Shown here: one piece after another, positions 26,364-35,650 of the stretch
Layout of the letters: every line of letters begins with the position of its first letter
Numbering within the stretch: the stretch's first letter is position 1
DNA from: Pseudooceanicola nanhaiensis DSM 18065
Lineage (GTDB): Bacteria; Pseudomonadota; Alphaproteobacteria; Rhodobacterales; Rhodobacteraceae
DNA: 64,000 nucleotides
Assembly (NCBI RefSeq): GCF_000688295.1
Contig: NZ_JHZF01000013.1
Coordinates: 682,001-746,000, forward strand
Reading direction: 5' to 3'
Translations under genes and position numbers: made by a program
Notes under the pieces: model-generated
Databases searched by the model: none
Seen by the model: the letters and a program-made list of their open reading frames with translations, nothing else
What the model was told of the DNA's origin: nothing

Positions 26364-27347
26364 ATGGCACCGAATGCGCGGGGCGCGCTGACCGCCCTTC
26401 TGGCTTTTGCCATCTTCGCCACCCATGACGTGGTGGTGAAGACCCTGGGGACGCAGTACAGCGCCTTCCAGATCGTCTTCTTCAGCGTGCTCTTCGGCTT
26501 CCCGTTGGCGATGCTGATGCTGATCCGGGACGTGACCCCGGGCACCCTGCGGCCGGTCCACCCGTGGTGGACGCTCGGCCGCACGGCAGCGGCGGTCACC
26601 ACCGGGGTCAGCGCCTTCTACGCCTTCTCGGTGCTGCCGCTGGCGCAGACCTACGCGATCCTCTTCTCGGCCCCGCTGCTGGTGACCGTCTTCTCGATCC
26701 CGATCCTGGGCGAGACGGTCCGCCTGCGCCGCTGGTCCGCCGTGATCGTCGGCCTCTGTGGCGTGCTCGTCGTGCTGCGGCCCGGCGGGACGGAGCTGGG
26801 TCTGGGACATGCCGCGGCGCTGCTGGCGGCGGTCTCGTCCTCGCTCGCCTCGGTCATCGTCCGCAAGATCGGGCGCGAGGAACGCAGCGTGGTGCTCCTG
26901 CTCTACCCGATGCTGGCGCAATTCGTGATCATGGGGGCGGCGCTGCCCTTCGTCTACAAGCCGATGCCGGTCGGCCACCTGGGGCTCTCGGCGGGCATGG
27001 CGGCGATGGCCTTCCTCGCCGCCGCGCTGATGATCGAGGCCTATCGCCACGGCGAGGCGGTGATCGTCGCGCCGATGCAATACAGCCAGATCATCTGGGC
27101 CACGGTCTACGGCATGCTCTTCTTCTCCGAGATCCCGGACACGACGACGCTGGCGGGCGCCGGGATCGTGGTGGCAAGCGGGCTCTACATCGTGCTGCGC
27201 GAGGGCCGCGCCCGAAGCTCGGCCAACCGCCCGGTGCTGCAGACCCGGTCGCGGTTCGAGACCGGGACGGCGCCGCGGGTCGGCGCGCTTCTGCGGCTGA
27301 AACGGCCCCGGCGCGACGACCCCGCGGGGGACCGCAACGCGCCGTGA
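26364..27347 (+). CDS. EamA/DMT family transporter
   Basis: A 327-residue inner-membrane protein with ten hydrophobic segments in two EamA halves. The first half has the ALLAFAIFATHDVVVKTLG opening and the second the typical VIVAPMQYSQIIWATVYGM region. Such proteins export metabolites or amino acids. The C-terminal 45 residues are polar and rich in Arg and Pro, a longer tail than most. It is 47 bp downstream of leuB on the same strand, but a link to leucine is only inference. Confidence 0.88.
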   Translation: MAPNARGALTALLAFAIFATHDVVVKTLGTQYSAFQIVFFSVLFGFPLAMLMLIRDVTPGTLRPVHPWWTLGRTAAAVTTGVSAFYAFSVLPLAQTYAILFSAPLLVTVFSIPILGETVRLRRWSAVIVGLCGVLVVLRPGGTELGLGHAAALLAAVSSSLASVIVRKIGREERSVVLLLYPMLAQFVIMGAALPFVYKPMPVGHLGLSAGMAAMAFLAAALMIEAYRHGEAVIVAPMQYSQIIWATVYGMLFFSEIPDTTTLAGAGIVVASGLYIVLREGRARSSANRPVLQTRSRFETGTAPRVGALLRLKRPRRDDPAGDRNAP

Positions 27348-27434
27348 GGCGCGGGCGCCGGGCGGGCCGCGACACGCCGTCGTGACAATTGCCGTCATGA
27401 CCGGCAGCGCGCCGCCTTTTCCGGTTCTTGTGTT

Positions 27435-27463
27435 TTGCACAGGGACCGCGACGGGCCTATATA
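27435..27463 (+). promoter_or_regulatory. Sigma-70-type promoter of the PBP1a gene
   Basis: TTGCAC at 27435-27440 and TATATA at 27458-27463 are separated by 17 bp. Transcription would begin near 27470, leaving a short leader before the GTG at 27491 that includes an AAGGGG ribosome-binding site. This is the clearest housekeeping-type promoter in the window. Confidence 0.65.
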
Positions 27464-27490
27464 GAGCACTGCATTTGCAAGGGGCCCGAC

Positions 27491-30010
27491 GTGATCCGAT
27501 TCATCCTGTCCTTCTTCGGCGGCATCTTCACGATGCTGACGCTCGGCCTCGCCGTGGGTGCCCTGTCGATCGGCGCGATCTTCTGGGTCTACGGCCGCGA
27601 CCTGCCGTCCCATGAAAGCCTGGCGCAGTACCAGCCGAAGACGATCAGCCGCATCTATTCCGGCGAGGGGCGGATCATCGACGAATTCGCGGTCGAACGC
27701 CGGCTCTTCGCCCCGGCCGAAGAGATCCCGGACCTGATCAAGCAGGCCTTCATCTCGGCCGAGGACAAGAACTTCTACAACCACGCGGGCTATGACACCC
27801 GCGGCATGGTGGCGGCGGCCGTCGACGCGGTGAAATCCCGCGGCCGCGACGTGCGCGGCGCCTCGACCATCACCCAGCAGGTGATGAAGAACTTCCTGCT
27901 CGACGGCTCGCGCCGGGTCGAACGCAAGATCAAGGAGATCATCCTCGCCACCCGCCTGGAAGAGACGCTGTCGAAGGAGAAGATCCTCGAGCTCTACCTG
28001 AACGAGATCTTCCTCGGCCAGAACTCCTATGGCGTGGCCGCCGCGGCGCAGACCTATTTCAACAAGACGCTGGGCGAGCTCGAGCCGCACGAGGCCGCGA
28101 TGCTGGCGGCCATGCCCCAGGCGCCCAGCAAGTATCATCCCGTCCATGCCAAGGAGCGCGTGACGCAGCGCCGGAACTACGTGCTGCGCGAGATGAAGGA
28201 AAACGGCTACATCACCCAGGCGGTCTATGAGTCGGAGATCAAGAAACCCCTCCGCACCGTGCAGAACGGCGATTTCGAGAGCTTCAAGGCCGCCCTGCCG
28301 CCGCGTGATTATTTCACCGATGAAATACGCCGCCAGCTCAGCCGCGACTTCGGCGAGGGCGAATTCCTGACCGGCGGCTTCGCCGTCCGCGCCACCATCG
28401 ACCCCGAGATGCAGATCGAGGCGGCGAAGGCGCTGCGCACCCAGCTCGAACAGTTCGACCGCAGCCTCGGCCGCTGGCGCGGCACCGGCAAGACCATCGA
28501 GGAGGCGAACCTCGCCTCCGAGGACGCCTGGCGCGCGGCGCTGGCGTCGACCGACGTGGCGCGCGACATCGACCTCGACGGCAAGTGGTACCCGGCGGTC
28601 GTGCTCGAGGTCGGCGACGAGCAGATGCGCCTCGGGATCGAGGGCGTCGAGGAGACCGAGGCGGAGCCCTTCGTGGTGCCGCGCAAGGACATCGGCTGGC
28701 TTCGCGGCTCGTTCCAGGACAATTTCAAGCGCGGCGACGTCGTCTTCGTCCGCCGGATGACCGAGGACGACTCGGGCGCCTTCATCCGCTGGTCGCTCCG
28801 CCAGGTGCCCGAGGTCGAGGGCGGGTTCATGGCGATGGACGTGAACACCGGACGGGTGATCGCGATGCAGGGCGGGTTCTCCTACGAGCATTCGGTCTTC
28901 AACCGCGCGACGCAGGCGCGGCGCCAGCCCGGGTCGAGCTTCAAGCCCTTCGTCTATGCCTCGGCGCTCGACAGCGGCTACACGCCCGCGACCATCGTGA
29001 TCGACGCGCCGATCGAGATCGATACCGGCCAGGGCATCTGGCGGCCGACCAACGCGAGCAACCAGTTCTACGGGCCGACCCCGCTCCGGACCGGGATCGA
29101 GAAGTCGCGGAACCTGATGACCGTGCGCCTCGCGCAGGAGGTCGGCATGGATGTCGTCGCGGCCTATGCTGAACGTTTCGGGGTCTATGACAACATGGGC
29201 CCCTACCTCGCCAACGCGCTCGGCTCGGAAGAGACGACGCTGTTCAAGATGGTCGCGGCCTACGCGATGTTCGCCAACGGCGGCGAGCGGGTCGAACCGA
29301 CCCTCGTCGACCGGGTGCAGGACCGCTACGGCAAGACGATCTACCGCCACGACCAGCGCGTCTGCACCGATTGCGACAACCCGGCCCTGCCCTCCAGCCA
29401 GCCGCCGCATATCGACTCGCGCCGCGAGCGGGTGATGAACGCGATCACCGCCTACCAGCTCACCTCGATGATGCAGGGCGTGGTCCAGCGGGGCACCGCC
29501 GCGGGCGCGGTGAACCTGCCGGTGCCGACCGCGGGCAAGACCGGCACGACGAACGATGCGAAGGACGTCTGGTTCATCGGCTTCACCTCGAACATCGTGG
29601 CGGGCTGCTACATCGGCTATGACGATCCCCGGTCGCTGGGCCGCGGCGCGTCGGGCGGCGGCTATTGCGGGCCGGTGTTCCAGCGCTTCATGGAGAAGGC
29701 GGTGAAGAAATACGGCGGCGGCAAGTTCCGCATCCCGCCGGGCGGCCACTTCATCAAGATCGACCGCTTCACCGGCGCGCGGCTGGCCGACGACGCACAG
29801 GGCGAGAACGTGGTGGCCGAGTACTTCCGCGACGGCGAAGAGCCCGTCTTCGGCATCTCCTTCGACGGCGGCTTCGCCATGGGGGCCAACCTGCCGCTCT
29901 TCGACGAGGTCCCGCAGGGCGGACGCGAGGTCACGACCTCCACCGGGCGCAAGGCGGTGGTCGGGCCGAAGGCCGATTTCGGGACGCTCAGCTCGGGCGG
30001 GCTCTATTGA
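27491..30010 (+). CDS. mrcA: Penicillin-binding protein 1A (bifunctional peptidoglycan synthase)
   Basis: An 839-residue class A PBP. After one N-terminal membrane helix comes the GT51 glycosyltransferase domain with SAEDKNFYNHAGYD and ASTITQQVMKNFLL. An OB-like insertion is followed by the transpeptidase domain with PGSSFKPFVY (active Ser near residue 480), EKSRNLM and the KTGTT box near residue 682. The start is a GTG with AAGGGG upstream and the promoter just before it. An ATG-free extension further upstream lacks a signal-like sequence. Confidence 0.95.
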   Translation: MIRFILSFFGGIFTMLTLGLAVGALSIGAIFWVYGRDLPSHESLAQYQPKTISRIYSGEGRIIDEFAVERRLFAPAEEIPDLIKQAFISAEDKNFYNHAGYDTRGMVAAAVDAVKSRGRDVRGASTITQQVMKNFLLDGSRRVERKIKEIILATRLEETLSKEKILELYLNEIFLGQNSYGVAAAAQTYFNKTLGELEPHEAAMLAAMPQAPSKYHPVHAKERVTQRRNYVLREMKENGYITQAVYESEIKKPLRTVQNGDFESFKAALPPRDYFTDEIRRQLSRDFGEGEFLTGGFAVRATIDPEMQIEAAKALRTQLEQFDRSLGRWRGTGKTIEEANLASEDAWRAALASTDVARDIDLDGKWYPAVVLEVGDEQMRLGIEGVEETEAEPFVVPRKDIGWLRGSFQDNFKRGDVVFVRRMTEDDSGAFIRWSLRQVPEVEGGFMAMDVNTGRVIAMQGGFSYEHSVFNRATQARRQPGSSFKPFVYASALDSGYTPATIVIDAPIEIDTGQGIWRPTNASNQFYGPTPLRTGIEKSRNLMTVRLAQEVGMDVVAAYAERFGVYDNMGPYLANALGSEETTLFKMVAAYAMFANGGERVEPTLVDRVQDRYGKTIYRHDQRVCTDCDNPALPSSQPPHIDSRRERVMNAITAYQLTSMMQGVVQRGTAAGAVNLPVPTAGKTGTTNDAKDVWFIGFTSNIVAGCYIGYDDPRSLGRGASGGGYCGPVFQRFMEKAVKKYGGGKFRIPPGGHFIKIDRFTGARLADDAQGENVVAEYFRDGEEPVFGISFDGGFAMGANLPLFDEVPQGGREVTTSTGRKAVVGPKADFGTLSSGGLY

Positions 30011-30179
30011 GGCCGGGACGAGAGGCGACATCACCGGCCTGACCGGGGGACCCCGTGACGAGAGGTCCTCGACGCGGGTCCGGGGATGACGGCACGGCGG
30101 CGGGGCCGGAAACGGTGCCCGTCTTGTCCGTCAGCGGTCTTCGCGGTATCAGGCTGGCCAGATCCAAAGGAACATTCCC

Positions 30180-31304
30180 ATGCGTGCCGAAGCCCAGAAC
30201 ATCGTCGCCGAGATCGAGAAGAGCCTCGAACTGCTCGGCCAGCGGATGGACCTCTCGACCGCCCAGCACCGGCTTGAGGAATTCAACGCCCGGGTCGAGG
30301 ATCCCAACCTCTGGGACGACCCGGCCAAGGCGCAGGCGCTGATGCGCGACCGGCAGGCGCTGGTCGACAGCCTCGAGGGCTACAACGCCATCCGGCAGGA
30401 GCTGGACGACAATGTCGAGCTGATCGAGATGGGCGAGGAGGAAGGCGACGCCGACGTGGTCTCGGAGGCCGAGGCGGCGCTGAAGGCGCTGCGCGCGAAG
30501 GCCGCCGAGAAGGAGCTCGAGGCGCTGCTGAACGGCGAGGCCGACGGCAACGACACCTTCCTCGAGATCAACGCGGGCGCCGGCGGCACCGAGGCCTGCG
30601 ACTGGGCCAACATGCTGCAGCGGATGTATGTCCGCTGGGCCGAGAAGCGCGGCTTCAAGGTGGAACTGCAATCCGAGGAAGCGGGCTCCGAGGCGGGGAT
30701 CAAGTCGATCGCCTACAAGATCTCGGGGCACAACGCCTATGGCTGGCTGAAATCGGAAAGCGGCGTGCACCGGCTGGTGCGGATCTCGCCCTTCGGGAAG
30801 GGCACGCGGGAGACCTCCTTCGCCTCCGTCTGGGTCTATCCGGTGGTGGACGACAATATCGAGATCGAGGTGAACCCCTCGGACATCCGGATCGACACCT
30901 ATCGCTCCTCGGGCGCGGGCGGGCAGCACGTGAACACCACCGACTCGGCGGTGCGGATCACCCACCATCCCACCGGGATCGTCGTGACCTCGTCCGAGAA
31001 GTCGCAGCACCAGAACCGGGACATCGCCATGAAGGCGCTGAAATCGCGGCTCTACCAGCTCGAGCTCGACAAGCGGAACGCGGCGATCAACGAGGCGCAC
31101 GAGAACAAGGGCTCGGCCGGCTGGGGCAACCAGATCCGCTCCTACGTCCTGCAGCCCTACCAGATGGTGAAGGACCTGCGGACGAACCACGAGACCTCCG
31201 ACACGCAGGGCGTGCTGGACGGCGACCTCGACGATTTCATGGCGGCGACGCTGGCGATGGACCTCACCGGGAAGAGCCGGGCCGAGGCGAACGCGGAGCT
31301 CTAA
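30180..31304 (+). CDS. prfB: Peptide chain release factor 2
   Basis: Recognises UGA and UAA and triggers peptidyl-tRNA hydrolysis. The 374-residue product contains the codon-recognition [16 protein letters not shown] stretch with the RF2-type SPF motif, and the catalytic GGQ in [14 protein letters not shown] near residue 247. The frame is uninterrupted from the ATG: the in-frame UGA and frameshift site found in E. coli prfB are absent, so autoregulation by frameshifting does not operate here. AAAGGAACATTCCC precedes the ATG. Confidence 0.96.
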   Translation: MRAEAQNIVAEIEKSLELLGQRMDLSTAQHRLEEFNARVEDPNLWDDPAKAQALMRDRQALVDSLEGYNAIRQELDDNVELIEMGEEEGDADVVSEAEAALKALRAKAAEKELEALLNGEADGNDTFLEINAGAGGTEACDWANMLQRMYVRWAEKRGFKVELQSEEAGSEAGIKSIAYKISGHNAYGWLKSESGVHRLVRISPFGKGTRETSFASVWVYPVVDDNIEIEVNPSDIRIDTYRSSGAGGQHVNTTDSAVRITHHPTGIVVTSSEKSQHQNRDIAMKALKSRLYQLELDKRNAAINEAHENKGSAGWGNQIRSYVLQPYQMVKDLRTNHETSDTQGVLDGDLDDFMAATLAMDLTGKSRAEANAEL

Positions 31305-31359
31305 TTTCGACGCCGGTGCTCTGGCGCCGTTCTCTGCAGCGCTCGGATCAGAGCACCCG

Positions 31360-31411
31360 CCCGGCGGCACGCCGGGCAGCGCCGACCCGCCCCCCTGGGG
31401 CGGCGCTGCCC
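31360..31411. terminator. Nested hairpins between convergent prfB and MFS genes
   Basis: CCCGGCG/CGCCGGG at 31360-31376 forms one hairpin. GGGCAGCGCC at 31374-31383 pairs with GGCGCTGCCC at 31402-31411 to form a second. They share bases and would be mutually exclusive. With convergent genes on both sides they probably end transcription from each direction, without long U-runs. Confidence 0.5.
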
Positions 31412-31436
31412 TTGTTTCCCTGATCGGCTGTTTCGC

Positions 31437-32651
31437 CTAGCGCCGCCCGCCCGCCATCCGCGCCGCCTCGGGCCGGGCGCGGAGCGTCAGCATCGCTGCC
31501 GCCCCCACCACCGGCCCGGGCACCAGCATCAGGAACGCCCATTGCCAGCCGCCGATCCAGGCGGCGAAGAGCGGCAGCGCCCAGATCGCCACCACCGTCA
31601 GCGCGAAACCGATCCCCAGTTGCAGCGCCAGTGCCGTGCCGACGAAGCGCGGATCGGCGAGCTCCGTCACCGCCGCCGAGAACTGCGCGCTGTCGCCGAT
31701 CACCGTGATCCCCCAGACCAGCGCCACGAGGGCCAGCACCCAGGGCGGCCCGTCGAAGGCGAAGCCTATGCAGAGCGCCGCGAGGCCGGAGCAGATCATC
31801 ATCCCCGCGGTTGTCCGGCAGCGCCCGAAACGGTCCGACAGGACCCCTCCGGCGATGCAGCCCACGACGCCGCCCGCCACGACGACGAAGGTCATCATCG
31901 AGGCCGACCCGAAGGGCACCCGCGCCAGCCCCTCGGACGCCGCGGTGGCGAAGGCGAGGAACCAGGCCCACATGGCATAGAGCTCCCACATGTGGCCGAA
32001 ATAGCCGAGGTTCGCGAGGGCCACGGGGCGATTGCGAAGCACCGCGAGGCTCTGTCGCGGGTCGAAGGTGGCGCGGCCGAAGGCGTGGGGGCCTTCGCGG
32101 ACGGTCAGGGCGATGAGCCCGGCGCCGAGGAGCGCGGCGCCGGAAGAGGCGATCACCACCGCCTCCCATGCCACGCCCGCCGTGAGCGCCCGGAACAGGT
32201 GCGGCACCGAGGAGCCCAGCGTCAGCGCCCCGATCAGGAACCCGAGCGCCAGCCCGCGCCCCGCGACGAACCACGTCGCCATCAGCTTCAGCGCGGGCGG
32301 ATAGACCGCGGCCAGCGCCATGCCGGTCACGAGCCGCGCGGCAAGCGCCCCGGCGAAGCCGGGCCCGGTCAGGAGCCAGCCATTCGCCAGCGCCGCGACG
32401 AGGGCCGCCACGGCCATGAGCACATGCATCCGCACGATGTCCGGCAGGTTGATCAGGCTCGACCCGACCGCCCCGATCACGAAGCCGATCTGCACCGCGT
32501 TGGTCAGCCAGGCCGCCTGCGCGGGCGACAGGCTCCAGGCCAGGACAAGCTCGGGGACGATGGCGGTGGCCGAGAACCACGTCGTCATCACCCCGATCAC
32601 GCCGATGCAGATGAGCGCCAGCGCCCGCCAGCGCCCGGGGGCGGGGTTCAG
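31437..32651 (-). CDS. MFS transporter
   Basis: About 404 residues with twelve hydrophobic segments of the major facilitator superfamily. Characteristic pieces are the first helix leading into SATAIVPELVLAWSLSP, ARLVTGMALAAVYPPALK after helix 4, and SDRFGRCRTT in the central loop 8-9 region. The type resembles the CynX/NarK-like group, but no substrate can be assigned. No ATG, GTG or TTG start lies in a good place upstream of helix 1. The best fit is a CTG at 32651 that overlaps the TGA of the transglycosylase gene (CTGA), so the start is provisional. Confidence 0.8.
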   Translation of the reverse strand: MNPAPGRWRALALICIGVIGVMTTWFSATAIVPELVLAWSLSPAQAAWLTNAVQIGFVIGAVGSSLINLPDIVRMHVLMAVAALVAALANGWLLTGPGFAGALAARLVTGMALAAVYPPALKLMATWFVAGRGLALGFLIGALTLGSSVPHLFRALTAGVAWEAVVIASSGAALLGAGLIALTVREGPHAFGRATFDPRQSLAVLRNRPVALANLGYFGHMWELYAMWAWFLAFATAASEGLARVPFGSASMMTFVVVAGGVVGCIAGGVLSDRFGRCRTTAGMMICSGLAALCIGFAFDGPPWVLALVALVWGITVIGDSAQFSAAVTELADPRFVGTALALQLGIGFALTVVAIWALPLFAAWIGGWQWAFLMLVPGPVVGAAAMLTLRARPEAARMAGGRR

Positions 32652-33445
32652 CCGTCGATCTGCGCCGCCGTCAGCGCGATGGCCTGTTGATAGACGGTCG
32701 CCGCGTTCCACTCGTTGAGGACCCTGAAGTTGGGGGTGCCCTCCTGGTAGGGCTGCCCGGGCTGCCAGCCCTTCTGCCGCAGGAAGTTGGCCGTGGATGC
32801 CATGGCGTCCGTCACGTTGTAAAGATCGACCCGGCCGTCGCCGTTGCCGTCCTGTCCGTAGCGGATGACGTTGCCCGGCAGGAACTGGGTGTGCCCGACC
32901 TCGCCATGGGCGGCGCCGATGGCGTTCGGGTCGAGCCAGCCGTTGTCCACCATCCGCAGTGCGGCAAGGAGGTGGTCGGTGAAGAAGGCCGAGCGGCGGC
33001 AATCGTAGGCCACCGTGGCGATGGAGGAGATCACGCGGTACTTGCCGAAGGTGTTGCCGAAGCCCGATTCCATCCCGTGGATCGCCAGCAGGATGCCGGC
33101 GGGCACGCCGTAATTCCGCTCGAGCCCGGCGTAGAAGTTCGGGTTGGCGTTCTTCTTCTGCTTGCCGATCCGGGCGATCGCGTCGGTGCCGCGGATGCGC
33201 ATGAACTCGGACAGCGAATAGCGCACGCCGGTCTGTTTCCGGTCGGCGTTGATCGTGCCCTGGGAATACTGCGCCGCGGCCAGGGCCTGCTGGCCCCGGG
33301 GGCCCACCCCGGCGGCTGCGGCCTCCTGCGCGAAGGCGGATTTCCAGGCGTTGAACCCGGCCGAGGTATTGCCGCATTGCGCGGCGGCGGCCGTGGAGGC
33401 GGTCAGGGCCAGGGCGGCGAGGGTGTGGCAGATGCGGGTGATCAC
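32648..33445 (-). CDS. Lytic murein transglycosylase, MltB type
   Basis: A 265-residue periplasmic enzyme that cleaves the glycan strand of peptidoglycan. An N-terminal signal (TRICHTLAALALTASTAAAA) is followed by the catalytic region GVPAGILLAIHGMESGFG with the active Glu, FGKYRVISSIATVAYDCRR, and HTQFLPGNVIRYGQDGNGDG. The start is a GTG at 33445 directly in front of the signal peptide. The C-terminal peptidoglycan-binding domain found in many relatives is absent. It precedes an MFS gene with a one-base-step overlap. Confidence 0.9.
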   Translation of the reverse strand: MITRICHTLAALALTASTAAAAQCGNTSAGFNAWKSAFAQEAAAAGVGPRGQQALAAAQYSQGTINADRKQTGVRYSLSEFMRIRGTDAIARIGKQKKNANPNFYAGLERNYGVPAGILLAIHGMESGFGNTFGKYRVISSIATVAYDCRRSAFFTDHLLAALRMVDNGWLDPNAIGAAHGEVGHTQFLPGNVIRYGQDGNGDGRVDLYNVTDAMASTANFLRQKGWQPGQPYQEGTPNFRVLNEWNAATVYQQAIALTAAQIDG

Positions 33446-33772
33446 TGTCGGTCTCCGGACTACGTTTCTCGGGCAAAGGTAGTGCGGGGCAGGGGGGCGG
33501 GCGAGTCCCGTTTCAGGATGAGGACAGGGCAGGGCTGTGGCCGACCTGCGGAATGCCCCGAGGCGCAGGCGCCATGGCGATGCAGGCCGGGCTTCGGCCC
33601 GGCAGCCGGTCCCCGTGGCGGCCGACCGGAACGGGTGCGCACTTTGCGCGCACCGCCCGCGCCCGATGGGCCCCACCCCCCGCTTCCCACCTGTCCCGCG
33701 CCGGCCCGCCGTTGCACCCCGCTCCGCATCCTGCTTCTCTGGCGGCGCACAATCGGACCAAGAAAGCCCCCC
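33446..33772. other. 327-bp divergent intergenic region with two hairpins
   Basis: Separates the leftward transglycosylase from the rightward amidase. I see no convincing gene. It holds a hairpin GCCGGGC/GCCCGGC with TTCG loop at 33586-33603 and another GGTGCGC/GCGCACC at 33634-33654. A pyrimidine-rich stretch precedes the amidase start. A similar GGTGCG-type hairpin occurs at 49067-49086. Promoters for both genes must lie here, but I cannot pick them with confidence. Confidence 0.5.
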
Positions 33773-35194
33773 ATGACCCTTCTCGACCTCTCCGGCCGCG
33801 AGATCGCGCGCCGGATCGCCGCCCGCGAAACCTCAGCCACGGAGGTCATGACCGCCGCCCTCGACCGGATCGACGCCGTGAACGGCAAGGTCAACGCGCT
33901 GGTCAGCCTGCGCCCGCGCGACGACCTGATGGCCGAGGCCGCCGCCGCCGACCGCGCGCTCGAGGCGGGGGAACGGGCCGGTCCGCTGCACGGCCTGCCG
34001 ATCGCGGTGAAGGATCTCGCCAATGTCGCGGGGCTGCGAACCTCGATGGGCTCGCCGATCACCGAAGGGACCGTCGCGCAGACCGACGACCTGTTCGCCG
34101 CGCGGATGCGCGACGCGGGGGCGATCTTCATCGGCAAGGCCAACGCGCCGGAATTCGGACTGGGCAGCCACACGTTCAACCCGGTCTTCGGCGCGACGCT
34201 CAACCCCTACGCCCCCGACCGCTCGGCCGGAGGCTCCTCGGGCGGGTCGGGCGCGGCGCTGGCGGCGCGGATGCAATGGCTCTGCGACGGGTCCGACGCC
34301 ATGGGATCCCTGCGCAACCCGGCGGGCTGGAACAACGTCTACGGTTTCCGCCCGTCCTGGGGCCGCATTCCGCCCGACGCGGCGGGGGACGCGGTGATGC
34401 ACCCGCTCTCGACCATGGGGCCCATGGCGCGCGACGTGGGCGACCTGGCCTACCTGCTCGACGTGATGGCCGGGCCCGCGCCCCATGCGCCCTACGGGCC
34501 GGCGCCCGAGCGGTTCTCGGGCCGGATCGCGGCGCCGGTCAAGGGCCGCCGGATCGCCTGGGGCGGCGACTGGGGCGGCGCCTGGCCGATGGAGCCCGGC
34601 GTCATGGAGCTCTGTGAGACGGCCGTCGCGACCTTCTCCGACCTCGGCTGCGAGGTCGAGACGATCGCGCCCCCCTTCCCGGCGGAGGACCTGTGGGAGA
34701 GCTGGACCGTGCTCCGCGCCTTCTCGGTGCTGGGCCGGGTCGGACCGCTGTACGAGAACCCGAAGACCCGCGCGCAGCTGCGCGACGTGGCGATCTGGGA
34801 GGTCGAGCAGGGCCTCGCCCTCACGCCGCAGAAAATCCTCCGCGCCAGCGCAATCCGGTCGCGCTGGCACGCCGCCCTGGCCAGGTTCTTCGAGAGCTAC
34901 GATGCCCTCGTCCTGCCGACCGCCCAGTGTTTCCCCTTCCCGGTGGAGCAGAGCCACCCGACCCGAATCGCCGGGCGCGAGATGGACACCTATCACCGCT
35001 GGATGGAGGTCATGATCCCCGCCAGCCTCGCCGGCCTGCCCGCGCTCGGCGCCCCGGCGGGCTTCTCGTCCGAGGGGCTGCCCATGGGCCTGCAGATCAT
35101 CGGCCCCTACGGCGGCGATCTGGGCGTTCTGCAACTGGGCGAGGCCTATCATGGCGCCACGGGCTGGCCGGACCGCAGCCCGCCGCCGCTCTGA
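33773..35194 (+). CDS. Amidase (amidase signature family)
   Basis: A 473-residue hydrolase of the amidase signature family. The Ser-cisSer-Lys triad is recognisable: Lys in GLPIAVKDLANV, the nucleophilic Ser in SAGGSSGGSGAALAARM, and the cis-Ser in DAMGSLRNPAGWNNVYG. The substrate may be an aliphatic or aromatic amide, or an intermediate of nitrogen catabolism; the context gives no clue. The ribosome-binding site is poor (AAGAAAGCCCCCC). A tRNA gene follows on the same strand. Confidence 0.9.
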   Translation: MTLLDLSGREIARRIAARETSATEVMTAALDRIDAVNGKVNALVSLRPRDDLMAEAAAADRALEAGERAGPLHGLPIAVKDLANVAGLRTSMGSPITEGTVAQTDDLFAARMRDAGAIFIGKANAPEFGLGSHTFNPVFGATLNPYAPDRSAGGSSGGSGAALAARMQWLCDGSDAMGSLRNPAGWNNVYGFRPSWGRIPPDAAGDAVMHPLSTMGPMARDVGDLAYLLDVMAGPAPHAPYGPAPERFSGRIAAPVKGRRIAWGGDWGGAWPMEPGVMELCETAVATFSDLGCEVETIAPPFPAEDLWESWTVLRAFSVLGRVGPLYENPKTRAQLRDVAIWEVEQGLALTPQKILRASAIRSRWHAALARFFESYDALVLPTAQCFPFPVEQSHPTRIAGREMDTYHRWMEVMIPASLAGLPALGAPAGFSSEGLPMGLQIIGPYGGDLGVLQLGEAYHGATGWPDRSPPPL

Positions 35195-35268
35195 CAGGAA
35201 ATTCCCCGGCGTCGCCCTCGCGCCCCCTTGTCAAACCCCGGCATCCGGGGTAATCCGCCCGCCACGGT

Positions 35269-35345
35269 CGGAGTGTAGCTCAGCCTGGTAGAGCACTGTC
35301 TTCGGGAGGCAGGGGTCGGAGGTTCGAATCCTCTCACTCCGACCA
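35269..35345 (+). tRNA. tRNA-Pro, anticodon CGG
   Basis: A full cloverleaf: acceptor CGGAGTG (35269-35275) with CACTCCG (35335-35341), D arm GCTC/GAGC, anticodon stem CTGTC/GGCAG around loop TTCGGGA, and a T arm with GGTTCGAATCC. An encoded CCA ends at 35345. Loop positions 34-36 read CGG, so it decodes the proline codon CCG. It stands at the left border of the copper resistance locus. Confidence 0.96.
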
Positions 35346-35352
35346 AGTAAAC

Positions 35353-35375
35353 AAGGCGCCTTCGGGCGCCTTTTT
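35353..35375 (+). terminator. Intrinsic terminator of tRNA-Pro
   Basis: AAGGCGCC at 35353-35360 pairs with GGCGCCTT at 35365-35372 around a TTCG tetraloop, followed by more T residues. It lies seven bases after the tRNA CCA end. Confidence 0.92.
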
Positions 35376-35582
35376 GCTTGCCGGGGGTGCGCCTGGGTTC
35401 GTTGGACCTGAGCGCCGCCCGAAGTCCGGCACATCGGCGGCACGACGGCGGTGGTCCGGGCCGAACCGCGCAGAGGTGGACGCCGTGATCCGGGTGGCCT
35501 TGCCGGACAGCGCGGCAGAGATCGGCGCACCGCCGGAAGCGTCCTTCCGGGCTCTGGCCGGTCCGGGGCGCGGGATGACCTC

Positions 35583-35613
35583 TTGACCCTCCAGTGACTG
35601 GAAGGATTACATG
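35583..35613 (+). promoter_or_regulatory. MerR/CueR-type copper-responsive promoter of the P1B-ATPase gene
   Basis: TTGACC (35583-35588) and a -10 near TACATG (35608-35613) are separated by 19 bp, too long for normal sigma-70 but standard for MerR-family activation. The spacer carries the dyad CCTCCAGTGACTGGAAGG, which closely resembles the CueR operator (CCTTCC...GGAAGG). Transcription would begin about 30 bp before the ATG at 35651. The cognate regulator is not encoded in this window. Confidence 0.8.
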
Positions 35614-35650
35614 TGCTGTGCATCAGGCTCTCCGAGCGAAAGGACAGGCC

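Noticed and set aside
27395-30034. Long minus-strand frame opposite the PBP1a gene
   Set aside because: Antisense shadow of a secure gene; composition is rich in Arg, His and Leu and has no domain that I recognise.
30180-30300. Programmed frameshift in prfB
   Set aside because: The frame is continuous from the ATG and there is no in-frame UGA near codon 25, so there is no frameshift site.
33634-33654. Operator for the amidase gene
   Set aside because: GGTGCGC/GCGCACC looks like an operator, but a related hairpin occurs at 49067, so a dispersed repeat is more likely.
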